DNA of 64,000 nt from assembly GCA_023678885.1 (NCBI GenBank), contig CM042979.1, positions 19,211,513 through 19,275,512 on the forward strand, read 5' to 3'. This document shows, one piece after another, positions 1 through 12,583 of this stretch. The notes under the pieces were generated by a model. It saw only the letters and a list, made by a program, of their open reading frames with translations, was not told where the DNA came from and did not search any database. How positions within the stretch are numbered: position 1 is the first letter of the stretch; every line of letters starts with the position of its first letter. The position numbers were made by a program, and so were the translations under genes. The stretch comes from Pogostemon cablin. Taxonomy: Eukaryota; Streptophyta; Magnoliopsida; Lamiales; Lamiaceae.

Positions 1-1283
1 TTACTTCTTCTGTTTTTTCCCGTTCTCCCTCGTTTCAACTCCGAATTTAGATCCACTTTTTCCTATGCCTTCCTTATCATATCTAGCATCCAATAAAAAT
101 TGAAAATATTAAGTTTAAGCTCATTCACACATATTTTCATAAAAACACAAAATACAATCAAATAATACACAAATACGGATAAAAAATACGAAAAGACATA
201 CCAAAAGACACTAAAATCTAGGTGAAAATAGCGCCAATCATCGGCCTAAACTTACAAATATTATAAGAACTCAAATACTCTCTCTACTTACATGTGACTA
301 ATAACAAAATATAGTCACAATCTGCCTCTAATATTATTTTATGTATAATAAAATAATGTGTTCAAAACGACTTTCTCTTCAAAATATTCAATTTCTCTAT
401 GATCAAATTTGATAATCAAATGAATATTTCTAATGATAGATCTAATTTTATCATCAGTAACTTTTATTAGAATTTTTTCTTTTTAAATTTCAAAATGGTA
501 CCTTAATCATAATTATCACCTTTTCATTTACAATCTTCCAACTTCAAATCTAATTAGAGGAGTCCATAAATTCTAATTAAATCAATGTCTATTGAACAAT
601 TTTTTATAAATATGATCATATTTTAATAAATATAATTAATTAATGTTCACAAAGATATTACCCTCCCAATAAACAAATTGATCAAATAATTAAAATTAAG
701 TTTTCTCTTAAAACAATGATTTTTAACCCAAAATGTAAATCTCCAAATCATTACAAACTCCATCGTACGATGACCTTTAAACTTTGACCAAGTATATATA
801 AAAAAATATATATCAATCACATCCCCATTTTATATGCTATGTAGAAATCTTATGTAGAATCCTAAACCGTTATGAAGCAATAAAGAGAATTAATATTAAA
901 TGTTGGGATCATGTAGATTTTTAGTAAAGGAAGATCTCTTTAAATTTTATTAAAATTAACTTTGTAAAGTAGCTTAATTGATTAGTATTTAAATTAATTA
1001 ATGAATAGTATAAAAATTGAAAATTGGTAAGCAAAAGATAGTTTATAATTCAATTGATCAATGAGGTTATAGAGTGATGCCACAACAACATAAATAAAAC
1101 GGTCAAATAGTATTATTATAAAGATAAATACACATTAGTAAATTAAAACTAATACAGTTTATAATAATTTATAATATGAGTTAACTTCTTTATTTAAAAT
1201 TAAATAAACAAAACACAAAAAATCAAATTAGAATATAAGAATGCCCTAATTAACCTATTGTTTTGAAAAGATACATAAAAATC

Positions 1284-1386
<103 letters not shown>

Positions 1387-2579
1387 TCACATTATTTATG
1401 TAAATATGTTAATAAATCACTTTAAATCACCATTAAATTAATTGACCCAATTTTTAAAATTAAGAAAATAAATCAGATGAGTAATTAATGAAATAAAAAA
1501 TTCAAAATACACATTAAAATCTCGAGTGATACTTGGGCACGATTGGTGCATCAATACACCTTGGGGTTTAAGGATAAATTTAGAGTATAATATAGTAATT
1601 ATAAAATTTTAAAAATTTAAATCAAAGATATGTTGAATTAATTTAAAATCAACGATTTAAATGTTAAATGTTCACAGAAGTTCAAGTGTACTCAAATAAT
1701 TTTCTAAATTTTAATGGTTATTAAAAAAAATAAAAAATATATAAGATTATATAATTAATTATTTAAATTCAGTCTTATTCAAAAATCTAATATTGTATAA
1801 TTAATTCTTCAAAATCAATCCTAATAGATTGGCTCCTAAATTATCATAAAATTAAAATTAATTAAATGAGGAAAATATTGAATGTGATTTACAAAAGTTA
1901 AATATGGTTATTGATATATTAAATATGATGATTTATATTAACATTAATTGATTATATAAAAATTAAATTAAAAATATTAAATTGAAAAATATAATAATAA
2001 AATTATTATTACCTATTAGATAAATTGACTTTGCAGAAGAATATAACAGAATATAAAATAAGAAAATATCATAAAAAATTATAATTATTAAAATAATTAG
2101 TATAGCAATGTTATATTTTATTTATATACTAAATTTTATTCGATTATTTGACTTTACAAAGATATACTAAATAAATTTAAATAAAATATATAGAAACTAA
2201 TCAATTAAAATATTTTACAATAAGAGAAATTAATCACCCACTAAAAAATAATCAATAATATTAATTTTGCAAAAATAATTATTCCACCTAAATAGAGTAA
2301 TTGATACATTTATAAAGAAATGGTCATAATGATTTTCTTATTTAAATGGAGGGAGTATAAAGAAAAAATATTAATTTAATTAATTTAAATTGGTATTGAT
2401 TTATCTTAAAATAAAAAAATGGTCATAATGATTTTTTTATTTAAATATATTTAAAATTATGGGTGAGTAAATATTAGGTACACGTTCTTAATTATTACTA
2501 AATGATAAATTCGCTTTAGAAAATTACTCATAAATACAAAATTTTATTTTATTTTACTCATAATACTCATGTCCATTTT

Positions 2580-3000
2580 AACATCAGTGTGCATCGTTAA
2601 GAGAGAATAAAAGAAGCCCGACTAAGTAATTGTACTAATGTACATCAATGTGATCCTTGTTAGAGAAATAGATTCATGAGAGAGAAACAAAAAAATAAAC
2701 TATTAAAACCACAATTGAAGAGTACACGCTGATGTACATCGGTGTACAATCTGGCCAAAAAAAAAAGAACACGCCATTAAATTTTGATGTACACCGATGT
2801 GCAATTTGACCAGAGGAAAGAATACGCCATTAAATTCCCCCTAAATAAAAAACTCATTAAACTTTCACTTTACTGTATATTAGAGTGTAATACGGAGATA
2901 GAAATATTGAAGATAATAAATCACGATTGAAGAGTGAACGCTAATGTATATCAGTATGTAATCTGGCCAGAGAAAAGAACACATCAATAAATTCAAACCC
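2580..3000. repeat. Diverged repeats with TGTACATCGGTGTACA-like palindromes
   Basis: At least three related segments (about 2715-2790, 2790-2850 and 2930-2995) share the order: a TGTACAC/TCGATGTGCA-like near-palindrome, then AATCTGGCCA or AATTTGACCA, then an A-rich run, then AACACGCCATTAAATT. Copies are diverged but collinear. Their origin is unknown to me; a degraded MITE cluster is possible. Confidence 0.5.
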
Positions 3001-3398
3001 ATTAAACTTTTAATTTACTATAATTCAAGTCTATTAAACTTTCAATTACATTAGCGGAAAAATAAATTAAGCCTTATATATCTATCAGTAATTATGTTTA
3101 ATCAATGTATTTATTAATAATTAGGCTATACAAACGTATAAATATCAGTAATAAAGTCGCTCATGATTGTTCTTTGACGTGTTAACAAAGTATTCTTTAA
3201 TTTGAGTGAATATACTTTCAATGAGTTGTTTATCCATTAAAAATTAAATAAATAACAAAAAAATAACCTTAAAAATTAATAATAAAAAAAATAATAATTA
3301 AATTTCGAATCAAATATTTAATTAATGTAACTTATTTCGTGTTCCATAATGCCATCACAATGAAAAAAAAAACTTAATTTAAAAGCATTCCTTAAAGC

Positions 3399-4734
3399 TA
3401 GACCTGTCAATTTGGGTTGAGCCCAATGGGCCAACCAACCCCGCCCCTCAAAAACCCGCAACACAATAACCCACAAGTAACCCGCCCCACCAATGACCCA
3501 CCCCACCAATGGCCCGCCCCACTGTAACCCGCCCCACCCTAACCTATTAACAGGTGGGTTGCGGTGGGTTGTGGGTTGACCCACCCTAACCCACCATCAA
3601 TCCACAATTTTCAATTAACCTCTTACCCACCCTCACCACTCCCACCCCACCCTACCCCTAGGGATGGCAACGGGTAGGGTACCCGCTTATTTTGAGGTAC
3701 CCGTACCCGTATCCGATTAAAAAATAACTACCCGTACCCGTATCCGTCCCGTTTAAAAAATTTATTATGGTACCCGTACCCGTCCCATTACCGTTTAGCA
3801 ATACCCGCGGGTACCCATACCCGTTTAATATTCATTTATTTTATATATATTTATATTTTTTTATTGTCTAAATAATTATAATAATAAAAATCACATCATT
3901 ATTAATTAAATATAAAATAAATATAATATAAATTCTATTATTTTAAATAAATATTTAATAAATATGATTAAATAAAACTTATAACTATTAATTAAATATA
4001 TAAACCATCTTATAATATATAAATTATATAATATATATTAAATTTTATAAAAAATATATATATATAATCGGGGTACCCGCGGGTTTTGAGGCATTACCCG
4101 TACCCGTCCCAAACCCTAACGGGTATTTCTTATAACTACTCGTACCCGTCCCAAACCCGTTTACAACTACCCGTACCCTACCCATTAGGGTTCGGGTAGA
4201 CCGGGTACCCGGAAATACCCATCCCATTGCCATCCCTACCTACCCCCACCCCCATCGATATCGATACCAAAATTTTGATATTTCGAAAAATTTTCGATAA
4301 ATTAAATTCGATATCGTACAGAATTTTTATCAATATTGATAAATATTGATTAATACCGATATTTTAGCATAGCGTTTCACATCGAAAAATTAGCATACCA
4401 AAAAAATATCAAAAATCGAAAAAATCATAAAAATATCAAAAATAAAAAATTAAAATATTGACTACACCAAATTAGTGGACACAAAAAAATTCATACTCTA
4501 ATTTAATATTTATTATTAGAGATTAAATTATTTTTTGAAGAGTATAAAAAGGAAATGTAAGATGTCATAAAAAATCTATTAAAAAATTAGAAAAAAATAA
4601 TAAAGAGAGAGGTGGGCTGACCCGCCCCGCGAGTGGCCCGCCCTGCCAACAACCCGCCCCACTTAAGCCCACTAAAGAGTGGGTTGTGGTGGGTTGTGAC
4701 ATAACCCGCCCCACGACCCATTTTGACAGCTCTA
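3399..4734. mobile_element. hAT-type non-autonomous element, interrupted by a second hAT
   Basis: Imperfect terminal inverted repeats (TAGACCTGTCAATTTGGGTT at the left; TAGAGCTGTCAAAATGGGT read from the right) are flanked by an exact 8-bp duplication CTTAAAGC (3391-3398 and 4735-4742). An 8-bp TSD with TAG-type ends is the hAT signature. Subterminal regions are dense in CCCGCCCCAC and GTGGGTT motifs, as expected for transposase-binding arrays. No transposase is readable. A second hAT sits inside at 3659-4238; the remaining internal sequence (about 4250-4610) contains ATCGATATCGAT-like palindromes and is otherwise AT-rich. Confidence 0.85.
3659..4238. mobile_element. hAT-type MITE nested in the preceding hAT
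   Basis: A 580-bp element starts TAGGGATGGCAACGGGTAGG and ends with the inverted counterpart (TAGGGATGGCAATGGGA read from the right). Both sides carry an exact 8-bp duplication CCTACCCC (3651-3658 and 4239-4246). Subterminal regions carry repeated ACCCGTACCCGT motifs; the middle is AT-rich and non-coding. TAGGGATGGCAA termini are a familiar plant hAT MITE family. It lacks coding capacity and would have needed transposase from elsewhere. Confidence 0.9.
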
Positions 4735-5099
4735 CTTAAAGCAACAATATCATGTGTAAAATAAAAAAATAAAAAAATAAAAAAATGATAGTTTATATTT
4801 TGTAATCTAATTTATAAATAACATGTAAGCATTTTATATTAAAAAAAGTCATCTAAATTCAAAATCTATATCTGTCTGTCTGTCTATCTATCTATCTATT
4901 ATAAAAGAAAATGAATTTGCTCAATTTTGACCAATTTTTACCTATTTTGACTTTTTTTTGGTCAATCCTAATCATTTATTTTTTAGCATCTCATCTAGAT
5001 CGTTGATCATCCTTTCACAATTTTAAATAAAAATTTCGTTGCATTTTTTATAATTTACACAAAATATTTGGACCTGTTTGTAAATTAAGAAAGTGTCAT

Positions 5100-5340
5100 G
5101 AACAAAAATAAATTATCAGACCCTAACCTCATTTTATTTCAGTCGCTGTCTCATACCGCCACTAGAGCCGCCATCGTACGACCGCCGTCTCTACCCTGCG
5201 TACACTCTATCCATGTATCCAGTCTCAGCCTCATCGTACATAAGGGGACGCTGCCACTGCCGCCTCTGTAGCCCCCACTGCCTCCGTAGCTTCTGCATCG
5301 ATTTTTATAGCCTGGCCACCATACTCGCCATATCCATGAG
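5100..5340 (+). other. GC-richer segment in Helitron, possible captured exon or leader
   Basis: A block clearly richer in C and G than its surroundings, with many CCGCC and GCC triplets (TACCGCCACTAGAGCCGCCA at its core). It may be part of a captured 5' leader or first exon. No protein family is recognisable in any frame. Confidence 0.25.
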
Positions 5341-5415
5341 TCAATTTACATTTTAAATTTCATGCAGTAATTACATTTTAAAATCTAATTTATTTGTAAT
5401 TTGCTCATTTTTTTG

Positions 5416-5560
5416 CAGACTTCAATGGACAATTTATCAGTGTGTGTTTGTTTTAAAACTCTTAGGTTAACTCGGCACTTCATATGTAGACTTCAATGGA
5501 CAATTTATCAGTGTGTATTTGTTTTAAAACTCTTAGGTTAACTCGGCACTTCATATTCTC
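5416..5560. repeat. Tandem duplication of about 68 bp
   Basis: The segment starting AGACTTCAATGGACAATTTA and ending GGCACTTCATAT occurs twice head to tail (from about 5418 and from about 5487), with one visible substitution (TGTGTGTTT versus TGTGTATTT). High identity implies a recent duplication inside the Helitron. Confidence 0.85.
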
Positions 5561-5595
5561 TCTCGACTAACCTTACTCACAAAACAAGCACGAAA

Positions 5596-6265
5596 ATGGT
5601 GGTGGAAGATAACCATTATCAGATCTTGCCGAATCTGTTCGGAGACCAATTAGAAGAAGATGAAGAGGTGGTTAAATCTACCCAAGTCCAATTGCCAACC
5701 TGAATATGCATTTGTATTAATGATCTTTTCCTCTTTAAATTTTAGTTTAGAGCATTTAAATCTATTCTTAATATGTATATAAGTTGCATGTGATGGAATT
5801 CTTATATGTTTGTGGTGGATACTATAATACCCAGAAGCAGTTGTGTTTTTCTATTGCTCATTTATCAATGTTCATTTGATCCAAAATTTTTAGTCATTGT
5901 ATTCTATTTACTTGATTTAATGCTCCCTATATATTGTTTAGATGATATAGCATATGGTATGCTTTTGAAGGTAGTTAGACTTCTATTATTTAATGAGGTT
6001 TTGTTGTTGTTGAATGTGCATTTCAGGATACTTCCTTTTTTTTGTTTATATAATATCCTTTTATCCCCTTTTGCGATTGCTAATAGCTAAAATCAATATC
6101 ATAATTGAGTTACAATTTTTTTTATTTGGATTTTGTTTATACACACAACATATCTAATAAATTTTATGCAGATTCCTGGGGTCAATAATGGTGTTGTGAA
6201 GCATGATGCATCCATTATAGGAGGTCATCAAGAAGGAAAGAAAATGGATGCTCCCTTAATTCCAA
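5596..6265 (+). pseudogene. Unidentified captured gene fragment (two exon-like pieces)
   Basis: An ATG at 5596 opens 35 codons (MVVEDNHYQILPNLFGDQ, then an acidic EEDEEVV stretch) that stop at 5703; the real exon may end earlier at a splice site. A second exon-like piece at 6172-6265 follows an AG acceptor (TTATGCAG) and precedes a GTAAAT donor-like site; it reads IPGVNNGVVKHD and continues open. Base composition and splice-like borders resemble the other captured exons, but I do not recognise the protein, and it is inference that the two pieces come from one gene. Confidence 0.4.
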
Positions 6266-7413
6266 GTAAATAATATTTTATTTATTGATCTGCTCTTTTT
6301 TTTTTTTCATTTGATCAGAATTTTGCTGATGTTACTTAAAACTTATGTGTGGTTGATAAATATGTGAATAATTTAACATATTGCAAGTATTTAAGTTTTT
6401 TGAAATTTTTTCCGAAATGAATAAGCATTGGAATCAATATATGAGTCCAATGTAAGAAATAATTGAACTGTTCTTTTCGAATATAGCTCTATAAGTATTT
6501 GAGGTTTTAGTTTGTGATGTCTCTTAATATTGTTTCTTGAACAGTAGATTAATATCAAAGAAAAAATTGACATTTTTGTAGTTTAAGTGGTGCTTCGTAT
6601 ATTTATAAGGACTTGAATGATAAATAGATTTTGATATCCCCACTTGATAGATTAGAGTATTTGTTCAAAGTTATTATTAAATTGAGGAATTTTCTAATTA
6701 GTTTTGTTGACAGAATATACAAGTAATATATAATAGCTTTTAGTAAGTTATATATAAGAAGCTTATTGTTAGTAAGTTGAGGTCTATAAGAATATTATTT
6801 TAATAACCCACTTTCAATCTTAAGGCACTGAGTCAAACTCCTAATACAAAAAAATGTACTTAATTTTAAGTAAAAAAAAATGCCCATTTGATTCTTTTTG
6901 TGAATCATAGAAAAAATAAATAAAATAATCAAAATTTGTTTCAGAAAGTTTGAGGCTATTCAATTGAGTTCGAAAATTATAAGGAAGTGTGATTCATATA
7001 GTTAGCTTCATGTGGCTAATTTGTTGTTGTCTTATAACTATTTTGGCATTTTAGGTCAGATCTATAATTATTTTCTTGGATTTCTCTATTAGATGTGTTG
7101 TGGATTTCCTTTAGCTTCAGTTTTAGAGTATGTAATGCTTAAAAGATTAGTCAATCCATGTCCATGAGGAGAACTAAGCTCTTTTACCTTTTCTGTGCTC
7201 ATGATATAGCTTGCATATGTGACTATTATTATCTTCAATTGTATGCTTCAATTTTCTGAAAGAAAGCTATATTAAGGTGCACAATTTGATGTAAGAATGA
7301 CACATGCTGCCTTTTTCATGTGTGGTCTTGCCTCTGTCTAGAAAAATGCTCCATCAAACTAATTATAATGTTTATTGTCTATATATTAATTTACCAATAA
7401 CTACAGTAAGCAG

Positions 7414-7590
7414 GTTTGATGGAGCTTTGGGATCTCAGAAATCAGAAGAAACATATGTTACACTTCTCTACAGTGATGAATTTTTTCTCAGTGTGCGAGT
7501 ATTGGAAAAGTCGATTCGTGACATGGGTTCTAATAAAATTATGATTGCTTTGGTATTTGAAGGAATTTATGATTATGCTAAAAAGTTGTT
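7414..7590 (+). pseudogene. Captured exon of a GUX/PGSIP-like glycosyltransferase (GT8)
   Basis: After a GTAAGCAG acceptor an open frame reads SEETYVTLLYSDEFF, VRVLEKSIRDMGSNK and YDYAKKLF. This matches the N-terminal start of the GT8 domain of plant glycogenin-like starch-initiation/GUX proteins, including the inositol phosphorylceramide glucuronosyltransferase group, where ETYVTLLYGDEF, GVRVLGKSIRDTGS and DYAKKLL are conserved (from family knowledge). Those enzymes act in the Golgi on xylan or sphingolipids. Only this piece is present; the DxD metal-binding site and catalytic core are missing, so no enzyme can be made. It lies in the Helitron in the same orientation. Confidence 0.7.
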
Positions 7591-8250
7591 TCATTTGTGT
7601 GTCTCTCCATGTTTCTCCTTTTCACTTTCATGATTCATCTTCTCCTTTGTGCTTCCGACGACTTGATTTTTTTGGTCTCTCACCTGTTCTTTTATTTTTT
7701 CTCATCCATTTTGGTTCATTGGTTTGTTATTTCCATTGTAGGGTAACCTTTTTTCTTCTTATTAATCTTTTGTTCCATATTTTTGTCTTTCAATAAATAT
7801 TTTCAAAAGAAACCTGTAAGTTAACTTATTATAAAGAGTGTACAATTAAATTTGGGTACTATTTAATGTGTTAGTTAGTGTACACAATTATAATTATAAA
7901 AATAATCATGTGTGATATAAATTATATACTATCTACAAAAAAAAATAAAATATTTTGCTTACACTTTTATTTACAATGCCTAACACTTTTAAGATATTTT
8001 ATCATTAATTAAGTACAAAATTTGTATGTTATGGTTTCAGGTGATTAACCCAAATATATTTTCTAATTCTTTTGGACAATGGGTTTCTCTAATCGTTGTG
8101 ACTTGCAATATTCTTAATTTCAGGATTTTGGTTTGTGTTTGTATTACGAGTAGAGAGCACTCTAAAGACTTAAAAACATCATAATCACTTAGCTTATGAA
8201 TATTCTTTTGTTCCATTGATTGTGATTATAGTTCCCTGTTTGTTTTGAAG

Positions 8251-8488
8251 ATGGGCCGGAAAGTTACATATGGTGGTCCTGATAGGATTTATTATACTTC
8301 CTCGGTTTGGAAAAGAAATGGCACGGATGGGGTGAGTAAATTTACAAGCTGAGTGAAGGAATATGTTATTAGGCATTTCATTTTCTTATGTGTTTATTGT
8401 TGTAAAGGTATTCTTGATGGAGATGAATGAGGATGATTCCACTATTGGTGAATTATTGCGTACGATTTCAAAAGGGATACATGATAAG
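8251..8488 (+). pseudogene. Captured exons of an MLF-like (myeloid leukemia factor) protein
   Basis: Two 81-bp exon-like pieces. The first (8251-8331) reads MGRKVTYGGPDRIYYTSS and ends at a GGTGAGT donor. The second (8408-8488) follows an AAAG acceptor, reads EMNEDDSTIGE then TISKGIHDK, and ends at a GGTAC donor. Plant MLF1-interacting-type proteins carry the same consecutive blocks (MGR.VTYGGPDG.YYTSS and ISRGIHDKGH), so the order and content fit one gene. The HDKGHSVTRK core that should follow is absent. The fragments sit between the GUX and ADH pieces, same strand. Confidence 0.65.
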
Positions 8489-9470
8489 GTACAACTGATG
8501 GAAACTCATTTCTATTGAAATAATGAATATACATTGTTATGGATAATGGGGCCACCTTTTTTTTCATGTATAGGTTATGGAATTCAACTATTCTTTGATT
8601 TATCTAATAGACTAATACACACTATGTGTAGCTCTTAGCCCATTTTGATACCTTAAGAATAGTTTCCTTTTATCACTGTGAGAGCAATAGAAATCAAAAT
8701 TTTCATCTCAATTATTAATGTTTGTCTAGAGTAATTATTCTCTTCTTATTAAATCAAAATATGTGAGACTGTCACTATATTTGCTATAATATAATGTTGC
8801 CTTTGATTTTGAGTAGTTTTGCTTACTTTACTTTGGTGTAACATATTGTTCCCTGTCATTAAGATGATCTTTGTTTCTATTGGGCAATTATGGAGGGAGC
8901 AGAAGCTCATATAGAAACCTGCCAGTTTCTTTGTCAGTACCGGGGCTCAAATTGGCGGCCAGGAAACCAGCGACTAAGCTCTTTTCTTATATTATTACAT
9001 GAGTGTATGTTATAAACTAATAAATTAGATTCATACACGTTTCTTACTATTGATGGATAATAAATATTGTAGTTTTGATTTGGGACTGTGATACCCTAAT
9101 TGTATGGATTTGTATTATTGTTGAGATACTGATTTCAGATTTCGATTTATGACCTTATTTTCCCATTGATAATATTATGTTTTAGATTTAGGACTGTGAG
9201 TCCATATTTGAATGTATTTAATTTTTAGTTATATGTTGTTAATGGTTCACACAATGATATATCATTACGTGATGATATTCATGATACCTTGATGATATAG
9301 AATAACCAATTTGGAATGTCCACATGATGAAATAGTTGTAGCGCTTTTGTGGAATATTTGTTATTTGTTCATGCTTACTTAGTGTTAACTACATCATCTA
9401 CTATGTTATTATACATTAGACAAATAGAATAGTTAACCTTCAATCCTCACAAGTTGATTCATGCATGCAG

Positions 9471-9700
9471 GTCATGGAGCGGTCTGGAATACAGAAACAA
9501 TAGAACTAGGTTCTATAGTTTCTATTTGTTGTTTAGGCACTGTTGGCATTGTTGTAAGTTACCCCTTAACTGATTTAATACTTTCATATTCTTACAGTAA
9601 AGTTGAATAAAGATTTATATTCAGGTTGCAAAGGTTGTAAAAGCTGTTGGAGCATTATAGATAATTGGAATAGACAGACACCAATAAGTTCAATATAGGT
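9471..9700 (+). pseudogene. Captured exons of class III alcohol dehydrogenase (GSNOR-type)
   Basis: The first piece (9471-9553) follows an ATGCAG acceptor and reads GHGAVWNTETIELGSIVS then LGTVGIV, ending at GTAAGT. The second (from 9625, after TTCAG) reads VAKVVKAVGAL, a stop, then IIGIDRHQ and another stop. Class III ADH has GLGAVWNTAKVEPGS, GLGTVGLAV, AEGAKAAGAS and IIGID here: the start of the NAD-binding Rossmann fold. The enzyme oxidises S-hydroxymethylglutathione and reduces S-nitrosoglutathione. The GxGxxG glycine pattern is damaged and two in-frame stops are present, so this is a decayed fragment. Confidence 0.7.
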
Positions 9701-10852
9701 ATTGCATATTACTGAGAGAGTATAATTATTGATTGTTTAGTTAGAGCCATAATGTCTATAATGGGTTTTTGTGGTATGTTTGAATCAATTTGAAAATTTT
9801 CAGGAATTTGTGCTAGTAAAAAGTTAGATGCTTATCTCTTGCTTGATTTTAAAGAAATTTGATAGTTCTTAACTGCTCATGACTGACTATTTAATCTTGA
9901 AGTTTGATATTTAATTTTCTGTTTTAATTTAGAAACTATTATTGCCTAGGCTGAAGCTTCATTACCCAAGATCATAACTTTTTTACCTTTGAGTTTATCT
10001 AGCATAATGTTTTAGGATTTAGATGCCTTTTTTAATTTAATAAGTATTCTCCTTTTCGATTGATTGCTCATTTTTTATTTTAGATGCAAGTTTAAAATGT
10101 CTGTGAACAATTTGGATTTTTTTACTTGAATTTCATAACTGCTTTTCATTGTAGTGTTCTTTTTCTAAGATCAATCTCTTTATATTAAATTTTTTCTATT
10201 TGAATTTTTAATTTAATGGATGTAATGATATTGTGAATTCGGTTGTAAATTCATCAAGTGCTTCCTGTTTGAATTCAGATGTTAAAATATTATGATTATA
10301 AAAAATAAGATGTTCGATGTTCCTGCAACTTATAGTTCTTCCTGTAAAAAGGCCAAGTGATGGAATTAGTCAAAGATTGCAGGGGTTAATTTCAGCATGA
10401 ATGCATGGCTCTGGTGAGTTTATTGTTTCTCTATAGTATATATTGGTTGATTTTTTATGATGTCTGGGGCAGATCTATTATTCTCTTTCAGTTTAGCATT
10501 GAAGTTAATTGTAAAATAAATTTGTGCTTATAGTCACTGTGAAAAATTAAATAAGAGCATCTTCATGTGGGGGTTTTATTTAACTGAACAGATCACTCTT
10601 GGTTACAAAATATAAAGAAAGCACCAAATTTCTCACTAGGTGATATTGTGAAAGGCTCAAAAAATTCTTTGTCATGAATAAACTCAAAAAGAAAGCTCTA
10701 AGGGTATACTGCGGTTACTCTAAATGCTTCATCTTACTAATCTCCCACTCCTAATCATCCCCTCAAAAAGAGGAATATATTATTTACATTTAGGGGAAAA
10801 ATGCGTTTGAAGCGGCGTGGTGTTTTATTTATTTGTCTTCTTACATATGTAG

Positions 10853-10984
10853 GTCATAGCTGAGCATTTGTCTGTGGAAGAGTTGGCTGGAATTATGAAA
10901 GCATTTTATAAGTTGGACTCTGAAAAGTGGGGTAAAATTAACCTTGGAGAGTTCAGAATCAGTTTGCAAAAGCTTGGCCAAGTG
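10853..10984 (+). pseudogene. Captured exon of a calcium-dependent protein kinase (EF-hand 1 region)
   Basis: After a TATGTAG acceptor the frame reads VIAEHLSVEELAGIMKAF, then YKLDSEKWGKINLGEFR and SLQKLG, ending at a GTGTAAG donor-like site. Plant CDPKs have VIAEHLSVEEVAGI, FDMMDTGKKGKINLEELR and GLQKLG at the junction of the autoinhibitory region and first EF-hand. Calcium ligands are partly altered (a tryptophan in the loop). Kinase domain and remaining EF-hands are absent. It is the last recognisable host fragment in the Helitron. Confidence 0.7.
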
Positions 10985-12059
10985 TAAGGATTTGAAGATG
11001 TTTCTTTCAACTCTTAGATCTATAAATCTGTTGATCAAATTTGTAGCACTAGGAAAAGACTTTCCCTTGCATTATTACTATTATTCCTCAAGATCCTGAT
11101 CTCATAATGGTACGAAAAATAAAAATCGATACACATGACAGACAGTCTTTAGAGCTAAATTCCATTTCAGTTGTGGAATCAATACCTTTCCTTTCATGTA
11201 AATTGTGTTGTAATGCTCACTAAGATTAGGTGTTACATAGCCAGAATATTTTCTTTGCCTTAATAAGTGAATTTTAATTTGTGATACTTAGAATCCAAAT
11301 TGTTCCTTTGTGCTTGAATTTTAATACCATTTGAATTAAATGTAATATCCAAGTCATTGTACTACCACATAAAAGATACTTTATCAAAGAGTATAAGATA
11401 GAAGATTGCGCCTATATAATCTATGACATAAAGACATGAATTCAAGTAAAGGAGATGGTGAAATTCAGGTACGTGCTTCTGACTTATAAAATGCAATTTT
11501 TGATAGCTTATTAAACTCATTTTGTCTGGTATGAAAGATGAATTAGGTTGTTGTTTTATTAGTAGAGGTGAGCTGAATGCTTTGGTTTGCAAAATTTAAC
11601 CAATGTTTAACGTTATTACTTTCGATTCTTGGGTACAACTATGACAATTTTTTTTCTTTAGATCTAATAGCTTTAGTTTGTAATTTGACTTGGTTACACT
11701 TCATTGAGTTTTTATTTATTCGTTTATTAGTTGATTGGATTTTTTTATAAAATCATAATGGAGGGCTTATTAGATAAATAGAAATCCAATTCAAATATTT
11801 TTCTCCAAAATCAAAATAAACAACTTCTTCCTTATATTCGGGCATTTTTATCTGTTTGTATAGATTCAAAGATTAAGAAGTGTTGTCTTAATATATAATG
11901 TAAGAAAAATAGCAATAAATTGGTAATTTTGAGAGAGAATGTAAATAAAGTCGTTTGGAATGATGAATAGAGTTGTTTGGATTGATGAATAAAGTATAAA
12001 AAGTTCTAAGATGTATATTATATTTTTACCATTAATGGAAATACATGGAAAGACTCAAA

Positions 12060-12100
12060 ATGAAAACGGGTAAAATATGTGAGTCGGAAGGAGTATTAAA
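12060..12100. other. Possible broken Stowaway terminus
   Basis: The string GTGAGTCGGAAGGAGTATTA resembles a Stowaway right end (GGGAGTA followed by the TA target). No left end was found. Confidence 0.25.
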
Positions 12101-12583
12101 TTCTAATTCCAAATTAAATTTCTAAATTTATAAACACCATACACATTATTAAAATTGGTAAAAACAGATCCAGTTTCTGCTGTGATTTTAAATAAAACAT
12201 TACTATTAGTCGGTGACGTATAAGTAAAATAAAATAATATGTTGGTGATGTTCGGTGCTCCATTTTTTAAAGATATATTTCAGTGACGTATGCTACTCCA
12301 TTTTATAAACATAATATAAAATAATATGTTGGTCATGCCTACTTCTTATTTTTTAAGGATGTGTTCAGTGAAGTAAAATTGGGTAAACTTTTTTTTTATC
12401 TTTTATAATCATCTATTTTTTAAGGATATTGTTATATATATTTTTCATTGATTAATTATATGCATTTATGATTTTATTCAATTTAAAGAGACAATCTCTT
12501 ATTTAAAAGAATTATATTATATTTATTTTATATTTAATTTGTAATAGTATAATCATATTTAAAATATTAATTTAATCAAGGGA

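Noticed and set aside
5806..6090. 94-codon hydrophobic frame in the Helitron
   Set aside because: AT-rich, leucine/phenylalanine-rich translation between two exon-like pieces; looks like intron.
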